Shown here piece after piece: positions 18,801 to 27,645 of a stretch of DNA of 64,000 nucleotides. A program made the position numbers and the translations under genes. Each line of letters begins with the position of its first letter. Position 1 is the stretch's first letter. Source of the DNA: Agapetus fuscipes (lineage: Eukaryota > Arthropoda > Insecta > Trichoptera > Glossosomatidae); NCBI GenBank assembly GCA_951799405.1, contig OX637362.1:10464493-10528492 (forward strand), read 5' to 3'. The notes under the pieces are model-generated. The model was not told the DNA's origin. It saw nothing but the letters and a program-made list of their open reading frames with translations, and searched no databases.

Positions 18801-21800
18801 TCAGTTCTTTATCAGAACTGTGATAAAACCAAGAATAAACACATACCGCATTCATTTGGGTTGACACAAACACCCCTTCTGTTTCTGATGAACCCTTTCT
18901 TGCAGATGCAGCCAGGAAGGCATTCTCCAAAACACTTGGTGGTGTCTCTATAGTCCTCACATGTGTTGGGACAATTGTTGTTTCCACATGGTGACCAAAT
19001 CTCATTTGGACTCTCACAACTTCTAGGACCTTAAAATATCAACCATTTTTATTCATCATTTGTATATTTCAAATGTCTCAAAAGGTAGAAGCCACAATAG
19101 AATGAAAACGTTACCGCATTCTTCTATTTTAATACATCTTCGATCAGTTTGCGATGCGTACACAAACCCTTCTCTACAGTTGCAACCTTTTTGTGCCACT
19201 TGAGGATGAGCAGGATAGCATTCCCTTGCTTTTCGTTCTTCAAATATTTCAAAAGGATCGCTGCAAATTTCTATAAGAACATACTGTTAGTTGTAAAATT
19301 TGGAATTTAGAATCATGCATCGCAATAAAAAGTATGAAGCAAATTTTTGATGATCGACTTGTTTTGGTTTGGATGGTTTGGATCAAAAAGCAAACAATAA
19401 TTCTTACCTGCATCCTTTCTGGGCTCTAAAACAAAAACAAATGGATCAAATCTTTAAGTGACTGCTTTCTAAAATATTGCATTTTACATATGAATCATTT
19501 TCCTTACCACATTCTGTCAAGATGGTGCATCTTCCAGAAGAGTTTTTAACATATCCAGGCCTGCAGACACATTCTCTTCCAGAGCATTCCGCTTTGTCTG
19601 GACAATCAACCACTGCCGCTTCACATGTTTCTTTGACACAAACTGTGGAGCAAGGCTGACTCCAACTGAAAGGGTCTTCGCATTCTGAAAGTAGCCCCAT
19701 TTTTGTAAGATTTGGTCTTTTCCGAGATGAAATCTCAGGTTTACCTATTTCAGGTGAGCATCAAGTGCTTTAAGATGACATTCATCATGAAAAAACACCA
19801 TACGCTGGTGTACTGCTATTATTATTATTTTATTAAAATATGAATGTTCAATGTAAGAACGTGTATCTTTGCAACATAGTTAAAATTGTATGGATAGAAA
19901 TGTTGATGGCAAAGATACAATAAAAAAAAATCCAGTTTTTAAAAAATCTGGGAAGACTCAAGACTATGACCATTAATACAAAATTATTTGTGCTGGAAAT
20001 CATGTTTGGTTATCTTACCACATTCTTTATTTTCATAGCACGCTCCATCGTTTCCCATGAGCCAGCCTTCTTTACACACGCATCCTGGTGAGCAGGAAGA
20101 GTCTTCAGGTGAGACGCAGGTTTCAGATTTGTTTGGCTCTTCGCATGTATTTGAACAATCAATCATGGCACACGGTGTGTAGTTTTGATTTTTGGCACAA
20201 AAAAATGATCCAGAATCTGTTACTGAAAACACAATTCAAATAAACAGTTATAAAACAAACTTCTCTGCTTCATTTAGGTTCACCAATGAACCAATATTCA
20301 TTATAATTGTTTTTTAATACGGTTAAGCTCTGTTTTCCAGATTGCATACCCTAACGCAACCAGACAAGGGACACACGTAGTGCAACTTCTTGTGTGCGTT
20401 ATCTCCAAAGGGGTCGCATGTGGTGATTCGGGCCTATTCAACATACATTAACAAATTGTACGGGAGTAGATCGGAATACCTTGTTTAGTTCACCACGTGA
20501 GCCATCTCAAGCGAAACACATTCTACGCAACTCAACGCAACTAAGCTACACAAATAGTGTAACTTCTTGCCTGCGTTATCCCCGAAGGAGTCGCATGTGG
20601 CGCTGCAGGACCTATTTATTTGTACAGGCCGGCCTCATAACAACCCCTTTCAGTTGAAGTGGGGGTTTTCCAGCTCTCGGGGGGGCTTGTTCTCATTTCT
20701 TGTGAAGGCTGAGTAAGCCTTTGAGATCGAACCCTTGCTCTCGGCATGGAATGCAAGCATTCTACCAATTGAGCTCGAACCCTTGCTCTCGGCATGGAAT
20801 GCAAGCATTCTACCAATTGAGCGATCGACCTTTTTACGAGCTTGATCGTCGGCGCTACAAAGCGCCAATTCTCAAGCAAGACCCAAGGCAAGGCGGTACA
20901 CAGTGGCATACTTTTACCCACCTTGATGTATGGAAGCGGAGCCTGGACGGTGAATGAAAGGGAAATTAGTAAAGTCCATACTGTTGAAATGGACTTTCTA
21001 AGAAGTATGATTGGGAAAAAAACGGAGTGACAGGGTGAGGAATGATTTTGTAAGAGAAGAATGTGGTGCAAGAGAAAGTGTGAAAGTGAAGATTAAAAGA
21101 AGTTTGTTAAGATGGTTTGGGCATATGGAGAGAATGAATGAGGAAAGACTGACGAAGAAAGTATATGTTGGTAGAATAGATGGATTTCGTGGTAAAGGAA
21201 GACCGAGAAAGGTATGGATGGACCAAATATCCGAAATCGCAAATGAATGGAATATCCAGAGTCATAATAAAAGAAGAGCCTGTATGAAGAAGGTTATGAC
21301 TCTGGAGGAAATGAAAGAAGTATGTAAAGACAGAAAGAAATGGCGGTTGATCTGTAATGTTGGCGGCTAGGGTTTATTAAATTGGAATTTGTTTTCTGTT
21401 TGTTGTCCATAGATATTATTATTTAGTGATGTAAAAAATGTAATTTGTCATGTATGTTCCTTGACTTATAGGTTGGTATGCGGCTGACCACCCATGCTGT
21501 AAAAATGGTTCACTTTGCCAATGTTACCCCTGTCTCAGGGAAGGACGGCAAGAGTTGCAGGGTGTATGTCCATTTTAGATTTGTTAGGTTCACATGAGGC
21601 ATGTGCAAGCGCGAACTTGTACGTGTCTGGTTGTGAGAATGCATGTAATGTGAATCTCTAATTTAACATACATATCTTTGCAACTTAGATTAGATTAGAT
21701 TAAACCCAGTTGCTGAAAGGCTGGATGGACCTTTGGTGACTGGTCATTGGTAAGGTTATGAATTTTTCAACCCAGCAAAGAGGAAATTTGAAAATATAAA

Positions 21801-24800
21801 TGGTATATTTTGTGTGCTCCGCCAGGAATCGAACCCACAACCTTCCCATTCAGAGTCCAAAGTGTTACCACTGAACTACGGACCGATCTACTCTACGTCT
21901 GGCTCTACGCTAGAAAACTATAATTTTGAGGCATCTTGAAACATGGATGGATGACACAGTAAAAAATATCAAAATAGTATTGGGAGACCTTATAGTTATG
22001 CCACTTCAGACATATTCCACAAGATAAGAAATTTCCTAGATTTGCAAAAGTTTAAGATGGTGTTGATAGTAAAACAACTCTTAGTGTGGTATTGGTTTCT
22101 AATCAGTGCTTAAGGAAAATATCTTGACCATCCATTGTAGAGTCAAAAAGTGTATCATAATCTAAACCTACTTACAGCATTGTTCTTCGGAGACGCAGTT
22201 TCCAGATTGTTCTTGTCTGTAGAGACCAGGAGCACAGTCACAACCAGAGATGCAGCTCTTAGCTGGAACACATCTATCTCTTCCGGGATACACCACCATC
22301 GAACACCATTCGCAGCCGTTGATGCAATCGGTCCACACTTCTCCTGCAAAGATTAAATTTATTTCAATAATTCAAACCATTTTAATGGCTAAGAATTTAC
22401 TGAAAATGATCCGATGATCCAAAAGGAGGCTGTGAGATTCAATCTCTGTGTAGAGATTCCCAACGAGGAGTTTCCCAATGTTGAGCTGTAAATCCGTGCC
22501 AAAAACCAGTCTTACAAAAAAGGCTCGTTTTGAATGTTAATCTATCTTTGCACCTTAGGTTATGGACCCACTTGTGATTCAACCCGTAACCTTCTGATTC
22601 CGTAGCGTTAACTAATAGACCACGGACCGTTTTATCTTTCATCTCTTTTGAATTATTTTTCCTATTCCAAGGACTTCAGTCATTTGCCATTTATCTTACC
22701 TCAACAACCCATTCTTTCCTCGGTCTTATTCATGCAGCTGTCGGTCAGCAAACAGTCGATGTTTGATCAAATGCATTTTTATTACGCTTTATATCCAACC
22801 GATCTTCTGATAAATTATTGACTTGTTAAACAAATGTGTACATAGCATTCATAATTTTTTCATAACACGAGTATTAAAATCGTCATATTCAATATTTAAA
22901 AATGATGCCATCTTTATGGCCTTGGAAAGTCATTTACAATAAATAACTATCAAAATAACATTGGATTTGGTTACGAAGTGATTAATCATAATCGTATGGA
23001 TCTTTATTGTCTTTATCAATATGTACAAAATATTCCAATAAAAAATAAAATAAACCTTATTACAATAAATACTCCCCAAAGTAAGCATAGCTTGTGTTTT
23101 GGGGAGGATTCCAACTTATCTTTTTACTTAAAAATAATCACTTAATAGATAAACACCGTAAAAATTTTCAATATATAGAGCATTTAGTCATTTACTAAGC
23201 AAAAACAGGAATACAAAAAATAAAATAACATAAAGAGGTAACATGTTTAAAATATAGAAAATACAGAAATAGGAATTATACACATAGATATCTATATGAA
23301 AAAAATAACCAAAATAATAATGATAAGAATAAGATTAAAAAAAAACAAATAAATTTAAACACTCAATTATTTACGCCTCCTTCAAATATTTGCTGATCAC
23401 ATACTTAATGGCCCTAGGATCTGCGTGCTTATCATGCTCATACCTAGAATACATTGCATTGTACCACCTTACACCCACAGTACAATTGATTAATGTACGA
23501 CCGGCTTCATTAACGGTATACTTTTTTTTTTTTCAATTATGGGTTACAAAGCTTACGCCACTTCAATTACCTAATGATTTTGCTCATTTATTTTTTTCGA
23601 GCGTACATCTTTTTTAAAAATAAAAATATAATCTTCTTCTTCTTCTATCTTTTTTCAAATATAGAGGAAAAGGATCTGTTTTTCCAAATATTTTTTTTTG
23701 AAATTCGATTTATTTGGTGGGTGCTGTTTTTTGTTTGAATCACATATCAAGAATACGAAAAACAACAGCATACATAAGTACCTACATAAAAAGGATAAAC
23801 GTGAACAAAAGTTAAGGGCAATTTTACTTGTTTAATTAAAGAAATAAGTCTAATCTAATCTGAGTTGCAAATATATGTAACATTAAAGATTCACATTATA
23901 TTCATTTTCACAGACACGTATAAGTAAGCGCTTAAACATGCCGCATGTGGACTTAAAATATAAAAACTCGAATCTCAAAGTAACATACACCCTGCAACTC
24001 CTGCCGACCTTCTCTGAAACAGAGGTGACATTGGCAAAGTGAACGATTTTCTACAGCATGGGTGGTCAGCCGCATACCAACCTATAAGTCAAGGAACATT
24101 CACAACAAATAACATTAAATTAAAATAAAAAAATTAGCGCTGTTTTTGTGTGTATCACACCTCAAGAGCTCTCTGCGAGCTTGGTGGTCCCTGTAGAAAG
24201 CGCCAATTTTCAAGCAAGACCCAGTTTTTGTAAGGCTGGATGAACCTTTTGATGACCGGTCTTTGGTAAAGGTGTATGAATTGTTCAACCCAGCGATGAG
24301 CAAATTTAAAAATATAAATGGTATATTTTTTGTGCTCCGCCGGGAGCCGAACCCACAACCTTCCAGTTACGAATCCGAAGTGTTACCACTTGGACTACGG
24401 ACCGGTCGTACATGTTTACAATCAACAAATTATAATATGTATGGACATCAAAAGCTAATAGAAAACAAATTCTAATTTACAATTTAAAAAACCCCAACAG
24501 CCAACATTACATTCTTTAAAAAAATATATCAAAATATGCAAGAATTTAATGAAATGAAGGTGAAAAGAAGTATGTAAGGACAGAAAGAAATGGCGGTTGA
24601 TCTGTTATGTTGGCGGTTAGGGTTTATTAAAGTGAAATATGTTTTATTTTGTAGTTTTTTGATGTCCATATATATTATTATTATTTATTGATTTAAAAAT
24701 GTACCTAATTTGTCGTGTATGTTCCTTGACTTATAGGTTGGTATGCGGCTGACCACCCATGCTGTAAAAATGGTTCACTTTTCCAATGTCACCCCGGTTT

Positions 24801-25207
24801 CAGGGAAGGACGGCAAGAGTTGCAGGGTGTATGTCCATTTGAGATTTGGTTTTTATGTTGTAGGTTCACATGAGGCATGTGCAAGCGCGAACTTGTGCGT
24901 GTCTGGTTGTTAGAATGCATGTAATGTGAATCTCCAATGTAACATATATTTGCAACTTAGATTAAATTAGATTAGATGGTACACAAATTTTCAACCCAAC
25001 GCTAGCGATGAGCATTTTCGATATTTTTTTGTTATCTGCTGTGAACCGCACTCACTACTGCCCCTAACCACTAGATCACAACCGGTCTAACGTACGAGAA
25101 TGATGTTTCTTACCTTCAAATTTGCACGTGCTATTTTCCGCATCACTTTGCATCATAAAAACACAAAATAATTGCAACGCAAATAAGACATATTTTTTGA
25201 AAATCAT
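15590..25207 (-). CDS. TIL-A: secreted multi-TIL-domain protein (12 exons, one disrupted)
   Basis: Predicted secreted protein of tandem TIL domains, a fold used by inhibitors of serine and metalloproteinases in arthropods. Coding exons in transcript order: 25114-25207 (signal), 22176-22343, 20019-20222, 19508-19684, 19408-19425 (18-nt microexon), 19115-19270, 18847-19029, 17929-18111, 16883-16975 (linker), 16621-16809, 15984-16366 (holds a 194-bp RTE insertion), 15590-15864. Every junction has AG/GT sites and phase 1. Without the insertion the exons sum to 1929 nt, or 642 aa. The start is MIFKKYVLFALQLFCVFMMQ, a clear signal peptide. There are nine TIL exons with CxC and final EC(G/C) patterns, and the last has an acidic tail. 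Target protease and expression are unknown. The disruption means the allele or gene is broken at TIL 8 unless the exon is skipped. Confidence 0.82.
15984..16366 (-). pseudogene. TIL-A exon 11 (TIL 8) disrupted by an RTE insertion
   Basis: The two halves, 16332-16366 (CSDPNAWSVESV) and 15984-16137 (ACPNLCPGGTCKSPEFETC ... PNAWCPK), join to exactly 189 nt, or 63 codons, in the same phase as every other TIL exon. Between them lies a 194-bp minus-strand RTE 3' end including its (ATTAG)n tail. It adds in-frame TAG codons and changes the frame (383 nt total). A 3-bp CAC occurs at both edges. The acceptor at 16367-16368 is somewhat pyrimidine-poor. Confidence 0.82.
16138..16331 (-). mobile_element. 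RTE 3' end inserted in a TIL-A coding exon
   Basis: A 5'-truncated copy: tail TAATCTAATCTAATC at the left, then the UTR, stopping in the AACCATTTTTT block at the right. It is close in sequence to intact family members, so the insertion is not ancient. Confidence 0.85.
16883..16975 (-). CDS. TIL-A linker exon (31 codons, no cysteine)
   Basis: Codes PFNPDGPKVGTGGPDVNKTE and so on, a Gly/Pro-rich Cys-free linker between TIL 6 and TIL 7. It has the same position, after TIL 6, as the longer Pro/Gly/Ala linker exon of TIL-C (46274-46444). TIL-B has none that I can find. Confidence 0.75.
18142..18535 (-). mobile_element. L2/CR1-like LINE 3' fragment (third family), in a TIL-A intron
   Basis: The minus frame 18226-18525 codes the LINE C-terminal block (SLRGTAPSYLAELCK ... 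TGFGDRAFSSAGPLCWNRLP). The 3' end reads CCCTTGGGGTGGCT, GG, AGCCACTAAACGGCGCC, followed by a (TA)n tail at 18142-18160 with TTTGGATGA next to it, as in the 6533 element. It is GC-richer than its surroundings. Confidence 0.8.
19408..19425 (-). CDS. TIL-A 18-nt microexon
   Basis: Reads AGCCCAGAAAGGATGCAG between TTTTAG and GTAAG, coding (E)PRKDA and keeping frame between TIL 3 and TIL 4. TIL-B has an 18-nt exon at the same place (37543-37560) coding (A)PRKDA, which is strong support that both are real. Confidence 0.8.
20320..20822 (-). mobile_element. SINE1 copies with a duplicated tRNA-like head
   Basis: A partial minus-strand SINE1 3' part lies at about 20340-20425 and a fuller copy at 20500-20822. 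In the latter, the 48-bp head (box A plus box B: GCTCAATTGGTAGAATGC ... GGGTTCGA on the minus strand) is present twice in tandem, 20727-20774 and 20775-20822. Confidence 0.7.
20885..21700 (+). mobile_element. RTE element, C-terminal ORF, UTR and tail
   Basis: Frames at 20885-21010 and 21011-21370 code for the RTE C-terminus (MYGSGAWTVNEREISK, then LLRWFGHMERMNEERLTKKV and GRPRKVWMDQISEIANEW), ending in KKWRLICNVGG and a stop. The UTR (21371-21450) and the common ~250-bp 3' end (21455-21690) follow, then the (ATTAG)n tail. This is the clearest single copy linking the abundant repeat to the RTE ORF. One frameshift lies near 21020. A short SINE2 piece (20835-20884) precedes it. Confidence 0.85.
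21703..21890 (-). mobile_element. SINE2 5' two-thirds
   Basis: Minus strand: head GATCGGTCCGTAGTTCAG, box B GTGGGTTCGATTCC, body to CCTTTCAGCAACTGGG. The 3' tail is missing at the RTE boundary. Confidence 0.7.
22555..22640 (-). repeat. tRNA-like SINE head
   Basis: Minus strand AACGGTCCGTGGTCTATTAG and GGTTACGGGTTGAATCAC resemble boxes A and B of a tRNA-derived SINE related to SINE2. No body is recognised. Confidence 0.45.
22930..23541 (-). mobile_element. probable LINE 3' end (C-terminal codons and UTR)
   Basis: The minus strand from about 23539 reads KYTVNEAGRTLINCTVGVRW, then YNAMYSRYEHDKH and a stop near 23370. This is like the end of a jockey-group ORF2. An AT-rich UTR may follow to about 22930. 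No other copy is in the window, so the assignment is tentative. Confidence 0.4.
23855..24112 (-). mobile_element. RTE 3' end (part of a head-to-head pair)
   Basis: Minus-strand UTR and tail. The element continues at 24410-24503 after the SINE2 insertion, then meets a plus-strand RTE piece. Confidence 0.7.
24118..24408 (-). mobile_element. SINE2, full length, inside an RTE UTR
   Basis: Minus strand: CGACCGGTCCGTAGTCCAAG head, box B GTGGGTTCGGCTCCC, 3' end GAGAGCTCTTGAGGTGTG, then ATACACACAAAAACAGCGC. Confidence 0.8.
24504..24978 (+). mobile_element. RTE: ORF end, UTR and tail
   Basis: Plus-strand GAAATGAAGGTGAAAAGAAG, GGACAGAAAGAAATGG and the UTR, ending (ATTAG)n at 24960-24978. The start junction (CAAAATATGCAAGAATTTAATG) is also found at 60870, so two copies share one rearranged 5' join. 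Confidence 0.75.
25114..25207 (-). CDS. TIL-A signal-peptide exon
   Basis: ATG at 25205-25207 starts a basic residue cluster (IFKK), a ~15-residue hydrophobic core and a polar DAENSTC end, then GAAG and donor GTAAGAAAC. The length of 94 nt gives phase 1, as in TIL-B (103 nt) and TIL-C (91 nt). Confidence 0.85.
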
Positions 25208-25284
25208 GACTTGCATAATACACTTTTATTCGATATATGACATCGATATAAAATTTTATTTAGATCGATGATATATGACGACAG

Positions 25285-25291
25285 TTTTATA
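25285..25291 (-). promoter_or_regulatory. candidate TATA box of TIL-A
   Basis: TATAAAA on the minus strand, about 80 nt upstream of the ATG, followed by AT-rich sequence with ATCGAT motifs. The spacing allows a ~50-nt 5' UTR. This rests on sequence pattern only. Confidence 0.45.
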
Positions 25292-25459
25292 AGGAGAACT
25301 CTGTAAGAAGGTACTGAATTTTTATATATTCTTTTATTTAAACATGCGTTCAAATGTTGATATTTAGTTTCAAATGTTTGTCCACTCGTTTGAAATAAAT
25401 GTCACTTTGATTAAAGTTACGGTTAATTTATATGTTTGCCTTTATGTACCTAAATATTT

Positions 25460-25735
25460 GTACTAAATCTAATCTAAGCCTCAATCTAAGCTGCAAAGAT
25501 ATATATCATTTAAAATTCATATTAAACGCATTCCCACAAGCAGACATATATATCTTCGCGCTAACACATGCCGCATGTGAACCTACAATATAAAAACCCA
25601 ATCTCAAATAAACATAAGCCCTGCAACTCTTGCCAGACTTCCCTGAAACAGGGGTGACATTGACAGAGTGAACCATTTTTTACACTATGGGTGGTCAGCC
25701 TCATACCAACCTATATATCAAGGAATACGTTCTAC
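25460..25735 (-). mobile_element. RTE 3' end in the TIL-A/TIL-B intergenic region
   Basis: CTAAGCTGCAAAGATATATATC to CCAACCTATATATCAAGGAA, a full UTR copy. Confidence 0.75.
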
Positions 25736-26357
25736 CAAAAAAATGATGAGGTAAGGTCATTAAGATACACTATCGTTTTGCAATGAACGTAAGGCGTGCT
25801 ATAAATAATATAAATAATATAACAAAACACAGCAAACACGAGAAAACAGCTAAAAATGTAAAAAAAAGCGTTTTTGTAAATATTTTTTAAATATTTTATT
25901 GTGGTGGCAATTCATTTTGTTTAAGCTTTATAATAAAGATAAAAAATTAATAAACATGCTTGATTTTTGTCATTACTGTAACTATTTTGCTAAGACCATA
26001 AAGTGTAAGAAACAAAAACGGCAGATTTAGCTTTTTAGCACGCCTTAGCATGAAACTTCGAAAGACTTACAGCAACTGGGACTTGATTTAATTTTATAGC
26101 GACGGACAAGCAAGCAGCGGGCTCTTAAGGTGTGATACACACAAAAACAGCGCTCACCAAATAAGTCATAATAATATTATTATTATAATTAAAGTTAAAT
26201 TACACAAAGTAGAAATACTCATGTTGAATTTTTTCTGAGCAAAACGTCAATATTTACTCAGCTTTTATAGGTTGATGATTTATTTGAGTGTTCAAATATG
26301 ATAACTTGTCATACTAAAATACAGTGGCTTTAAGCCTTTTTACATAATATTTTTTTA
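25736..26357. other. intergenic AT-rich DNA with a SINE2 tail
   Basis: 26085-26170 is a plus-strand SINE2 3' tail (GGGCTCTTAAGGTGTGATAC then AACAGCGCTCACCAAATAA). The rest shows nothing recognised. Confidence 0.5.
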
Positions 26358-26610
26358 TACTTATAGGTTGGTATGCGGCTGACCACCCATGCTGTAAAAA
26401 ATGGTTCACTTTGCCAATGTCACCCCTGTTACAGGGAAGGACGGCAAGAGTTGCAGGGTGTATGTCCGTTTGAGATTGGTTTTTATGTTGTAGGCTCACA
26501 TGAGGCACGTGCAAGCGCGAACTTGTACGTGTCTTGGTTGTGGGAATGCATGTAATGTGAATCTGCAATGTAACATATCTTTGCAACTTATATTAGATTA
26601 GATTAGATTA
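26358..26610 (+). mobile_element. RTE 3' end
   Basis: CTTATAGGTTGGTATGCGGC to the tail TTAGATTAGATTAGATTAG, a GCGGC/pentamer-tail subfamily copy. Confidence 0.8.
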
Positions 26611-26948
26611 GAAGAAATTCACATTTAGGTAAGTAATTGTGCATTCCTCTTCACATTTTTTTTTTACATAAATAAAAATAAACAAAAAACGTGGACGCTG
26701 TCATCCGTGATGGTGAAACTGAGGTAAGGTAGATATAAAATATAATATTAAGAATAACGGGCATGTAACAAATATTTGTTTTTTTAAAGTAAAAAAAAAC
26801 ATCAAAAATAAATAATCATTGTAAAATGTTGTCAATTCCGGTCTGTACACTTTAACTTGTAAATAGTAATGAAAAGCATGCTTATTTATTGTTTTCCTGA
26901 AAATAAAAATTCTGTACAAAACTTGAGTGTGCACGACTGTTTTCAAAA

Positions 26949-27051
26949 ATGATACAATTCAACGTTTTACGTATAATTGCTGTTTCTTTCACTGTCCTTA
27001 TTTTTGGAAATTCGGTTTTCTCTCAAGAAGTAGTTGCATCTTGTGCTGAAG
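26949..27051 (+). CDS. TIL-B signal-peptide exon
   Basis: ATG, a hydrophobic core (LRIIAVSFTVLIFG) and probable cleavage near FSQ, then EVVASCAEG split by donor GTATTT. A TATAAAA at 26734-26740 lies ~210 nt upstream but is not clearly the promoter. Confidence 0.8.
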
Positions 27052-27502
27052 GTATTTTTTTTCATTTGGTTTATTATTAAAAAAAAAAATTTAAAGAATC
27101 CTGTGCGGGAGACTCCCCAGATTTACAGTCTCTGCGAATCTATGAGACTTGTTGTCGGGCCGCAGAGGTGTCGGTGATATGCAAAAAGTATAATTATTAC
27201 TTATATAATTATTATTATTTATAATCTATAATCTATTATCTAAGTTGCAAGGATATATTCATTCAAAGCTCTCAGATGTATGCCCACAAACAAACACGTG
27301 TAGTTCGCGCTTACAAATGCTGATTGTGTACTTACAAATAAAATCCAAACCTCAAATGAACATAAGCCCTGCAAAACAGGGAATATAATATAATTATAGA
27401 TTATTATAGACTTATATAGCTATTTACTTTCTATATTAATTATAACTATATATATATATATATATATATACATCACGGTATAGTATATATATATATATAC
27501 GG

Positions 27503-27535
<33 letters not shown>

Positions 27536-27609
27536 CGGTATAGTTGTTGCGTCCATACAGGGACACCGACTTATGGCTTCCGTCCTTTCCACTAAGTATA
27601 TATATACAC

Positions 27610-27645
<36 letters not shown>

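Noticed and set aside
22930..23617. Host exon coding KYTVNEAGRTLINC
   Set aside because: No flanking splice pattern of the TIL genes; looks like the end of a LINE ORF, so listed only as a tentative mobile element.
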